A stretch of DNA of 64,000 nucleotides from Brevibacterium yomogidense (GTDB lineage: Bacteria; Actinomycetota; Actinomycetes; Actinomycetales; Brevibacteriaceae), in NCBI RefSeq assembly GCF_016107685.1, contig NZ_JABASY010000002.1, positions 851,265 to 915,264 on the forward strand. Direction: 5' to 3'. This document shows positions 62,761 to 64,000 of the stretch, piece after piece; position 1 is the stretch's first letter, and every line of letters starts with the position of its first letter. The translations under genes were made by a program, and so were the position numbers. The notes under the pieces were generated by a model. That model saw only the letters and a list, made by a program, of their open reading frames with translations. It did not search any database and was not told the DNA's origin.

Positions 62761-63866
62761 CGGGAAACCTCCTCCGCCACGTGCGCACGCACGGATCTCG
62801 CGGCGTCTCCAGGTGGGGCAGAGCGTACGGAGAGCGATGAGAAGCGAGCGAGCAGCGCAGAGACTGACTCCTGCCTGCATCCTCGGACACCAGTGCCGGC
62901 CCACAGATTCAGCAGTTCCGCGTCGTCTGCTGCCGCCGCAGCGGCTCGGATCCCTGCGGTGAGGAAGTGGACCTGCGGATAACCGATCACGGAGCGGTCG
63001 TCGAGTGCAGCGGTGAAGCGATTGGCCAGTGCCCGTGCAGGGCGCCCCGTGAAAACGCGGGTGAGGACCGTGGACGCGCCGTCGGCCGCGGCGTGCAAGA
63101 GGGCCGCCCGGTGTGTCGGTTTCGTACCCGCCTCCTCAGTCGTGAGGAAGAGGGTGCCGATCTGCACGGCGATCGCGCCGGAGTCCAGGAGGGCCTGCGC
63201 CTTCTCTGGGCCGTCGATACCACCCGCCGCGATGATCGGCAGGCGGGTGCGGGCGGCAAGCCTCTGCACGAGGTCGGAAGTCGAGATGTCGAGCGGCGCA
63301 GCGGATTGGTCGAACTGACCGCGGTGCCCGCCGGCTTCGATCCCCTGCGCGATGAGCACATCAGCCCCATTAGTGGATGCGGCCACTGCTTCTTCCTCTG
63401 ATGTCACGGTGACACCGACGGTGACACCGACGTCCTGCAGCCGTGCGACAGTGACGCTGTCGGGCAGGCCGAACGTGAAGGTCACGAGCTCCGGGCGGGA
63501 GCGGCAGAGCATTGCGATCTTCTGATCGAACTCGTCATCGTTGTGCGCGGGGACGGCGGGGACCTCGCCGGAGATGCTCTGGGAGTCGGCCCATGACCGG
63601 AGCGCCGACCGATACGCCTGCAGATCCGCTGCGACAGCGCGATGGTGTTCTGGCACGAAGACGTTCACGGCGACAGGGGCATCAGAGAGGGTCCTGTAGC
63701 TCCGCAGCAGGTCTTCTGTCGCGGTCGCGGTGAGATACCCGGCAGCGAGTGACCCAAGCCCACCGGCGTTCGAAACGGCGGCGGCCAGGACCGGAGTCAC
63801 GGGGCCACCGGCCATCGGCGCCTGGACCAGGGGGAGGGTGAGGGAGTCGAGCACGGAAGATCGCAT
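62757..63866 (-). CDS. Nitronate monooxygenase (2-nitropropane dioxygenase family)
   Basis: 369 residues, FMN TIM-barrel. PLVQAPMAGGPVTPVLAAAVSNAGGLG is the N-terminal signature; the catalytic His is in GIEAGGHRGQF; PIIAAGGID and GAIAVQIGTLFL bind FMN phosphate. It oxidises nitronates such as propionate-3-nitronate. ATG at 63866 has TACGAT 6 nt upstream and no ribosome site, so the mRNA is probably leaderless. It is coupled to the sirtuin gene by an ATGA overlap and lies just downstream of an rRNA terminator. Confidence 0.9.
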   Translation of the reverse strand: MRSSVLDSLTLPLVQAPMAGGPVTPVLAAAVSNAGGLGSLAAGYLTATATEDLLRSYRTLSDAPVAVNVFVPEHHRAVAADLQAYRSALRSWADSQSISGEVPAVPAHNDDEFDQKIAMLCRSRPELVTFTFGLPDSVTVARLQDVGVTVGVTVTSEEEAVAASTNGADVLIAQGIEAGGHRGQFDQSAAPLDISTSDLVQRLAARTRLPIIAAGGIDGPEKAQALLDSGAIAVQIGTLFLTTEEAGTKPTHRAALLHAAADGASTVLTRVFTGRPARALANRFTAALDDRSVIGYPQVHFLTAGIRAAAAAADDAELLNLWAGTGVRGCRQESVSALLARFSSLSVRSAPPGDAARSVRAHVAEEVSR

Positions 63867-63872
63867 GTCGCC

Positions 63873-63878
63873 ATCGTA
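63873..63878 (-). promoter_or_regulatory. Candidate -10 of leaderless promoter for nitronate monooxygenase
   Basis: TACGAT on the minus strand, 6 nt before ATG 63866. The upstream -35 region would fall inside the rRNA terminator stem. Confidence 0.45.
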
Positions 63879-63889
63879 CTGAAGACACG

Positions 63890-63938
63890 AAAAAAGCGTA
63901 CAGCCGGAGAGAGTTGGGCTCGATCTCCGGCTGTACGC
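63890..63938 (-). terminator. Intrinsic terminator of the rRNA operon
   Basis: Read on the minus strand: perfect 15-bp stem GCGTACAGCCGGAGA / TCTCCGGCTGTACGC (63938-63924 and 63910-63896) with a 13-nt loop, followed by TTTTTT (63895-63890). It follows the 5S rRNA by about 15 nt. It is the only hairpin in the window with a clear T-run. Confidence 0.92.
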
Positions 63939-63951
63939 CTATCTCAAAAGT

Positions 63952-64000
63952 ATTGCGGCGGTGTCTTACTCTCCCACACCCTATCGAGTGCAGTACCATC
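63952..64000 (-). rRNA. rrf: 5S ribosomal RNA, 3' end only (continues beyond window)
   Basis: The minus strand reads GATGGTACTGCACTCG then GTGGGAGAGTAAGACACCGC and ends near CGCAATA, the conserved 3' half of bacterial 5S rRNA. Position at the end of an rRNA operon and the following terminator agree. The exact 3' end (about 63952) is estimated from the terminal helix. Confidence 0.93.

Overview
The window is high-GC DNA with actinobacterial gene order and signals. Much of it follows blocks known from Mycobacterium tuberculosis: idsA / Rv2175c / pknL / aroG, gcvH / garA / Rv1829, and Rv1691 to engA. It has no mycolic-acid genes, and it carries a choline oxidase closely resembling the Arthrobacter enzyme. 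This suggests Micrococcales, perhaps a Brevibacterium-like organism; the genus is a guess. There are no insertion sequences, prophage genes, integrase cargo or CRISPR arrays.

Region 1 (1-11.3 kb): dinB (cut by the left edge), a lipoprotein gene coupled to a polyprenyl diphosphate synthase, a Rv2175c-like DNA-binding protein, and a LysM transglycosylase coupled to a PASTA Ser/Thr kinase. The opposite strand carries gcvH - FHA protein (GarA position) - DUF151 - aroG - threonine aldolase. A tRNA-Pro(GGG) follows. Region 2 (11.3-20 kb, minus strand): thioesterase, alkB, tag, cydD, cydC and a phosphopantetheinyl transferase form a tightly packed run, followed by a GNAT protein and a MATE exporter.

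Region 3 (20-30.8 kb) is an acyl-CoA catabolic island. The minus strand carries two SDRs, three acyl-CoA dehydrogenases, a thiolase and an acyl-CoA ligase. The plus strand carries a second acyl-CoA ligase translationally coupled to a TetR regulator. The two arms diverge from overlapping sigma-70-type promoters that share a -10 region.

Region 4 (31-55.6 kb, minus strand) is the conserved core. The order of transcription is TPR protein, HAD phosphatase, a 47-residue Rv1693-like protein, tlyA, nadK, recN, steA, steB/mctB, a WecA/MraY-like phosphoglycosyltransferase, murJ and two GT4 glycosyltransferases. Then come pyrG, nudix, xerD, parA, scpA, scpB, rluB, tyrA, cmk, der, and finally a YciO protein. 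It joins nucleotide synthesis, chromosome segregation, ribosome modification and cell-envelope assembly.

Region 5 (55.9-62 kb, plus strand) is a choline-to-glycine-betaine operon: BCCT transporter, betaine aldehyde dehydrogenase, choline oxidase and an aldo/keto reductase. Region 6 (62-64 kb, minus strand): sirtuin, nitronate monooxygenase, a strong rRNA terminator and the 3' end of a 5S rRNA gene.

Two genome habits recur. Very many neighbouring genes overlap by 4 nt (ATGA or GTGA), indicating translational coupling. Several monocistronic or first genes have a -10 hexamer 6-7 nt before the start codon, indicating leaderless mRNAs. Starts given here follow Shine-Dalgarno, overlap or leaderless evidence; functions are by recognised motifs and synteny, not database search.
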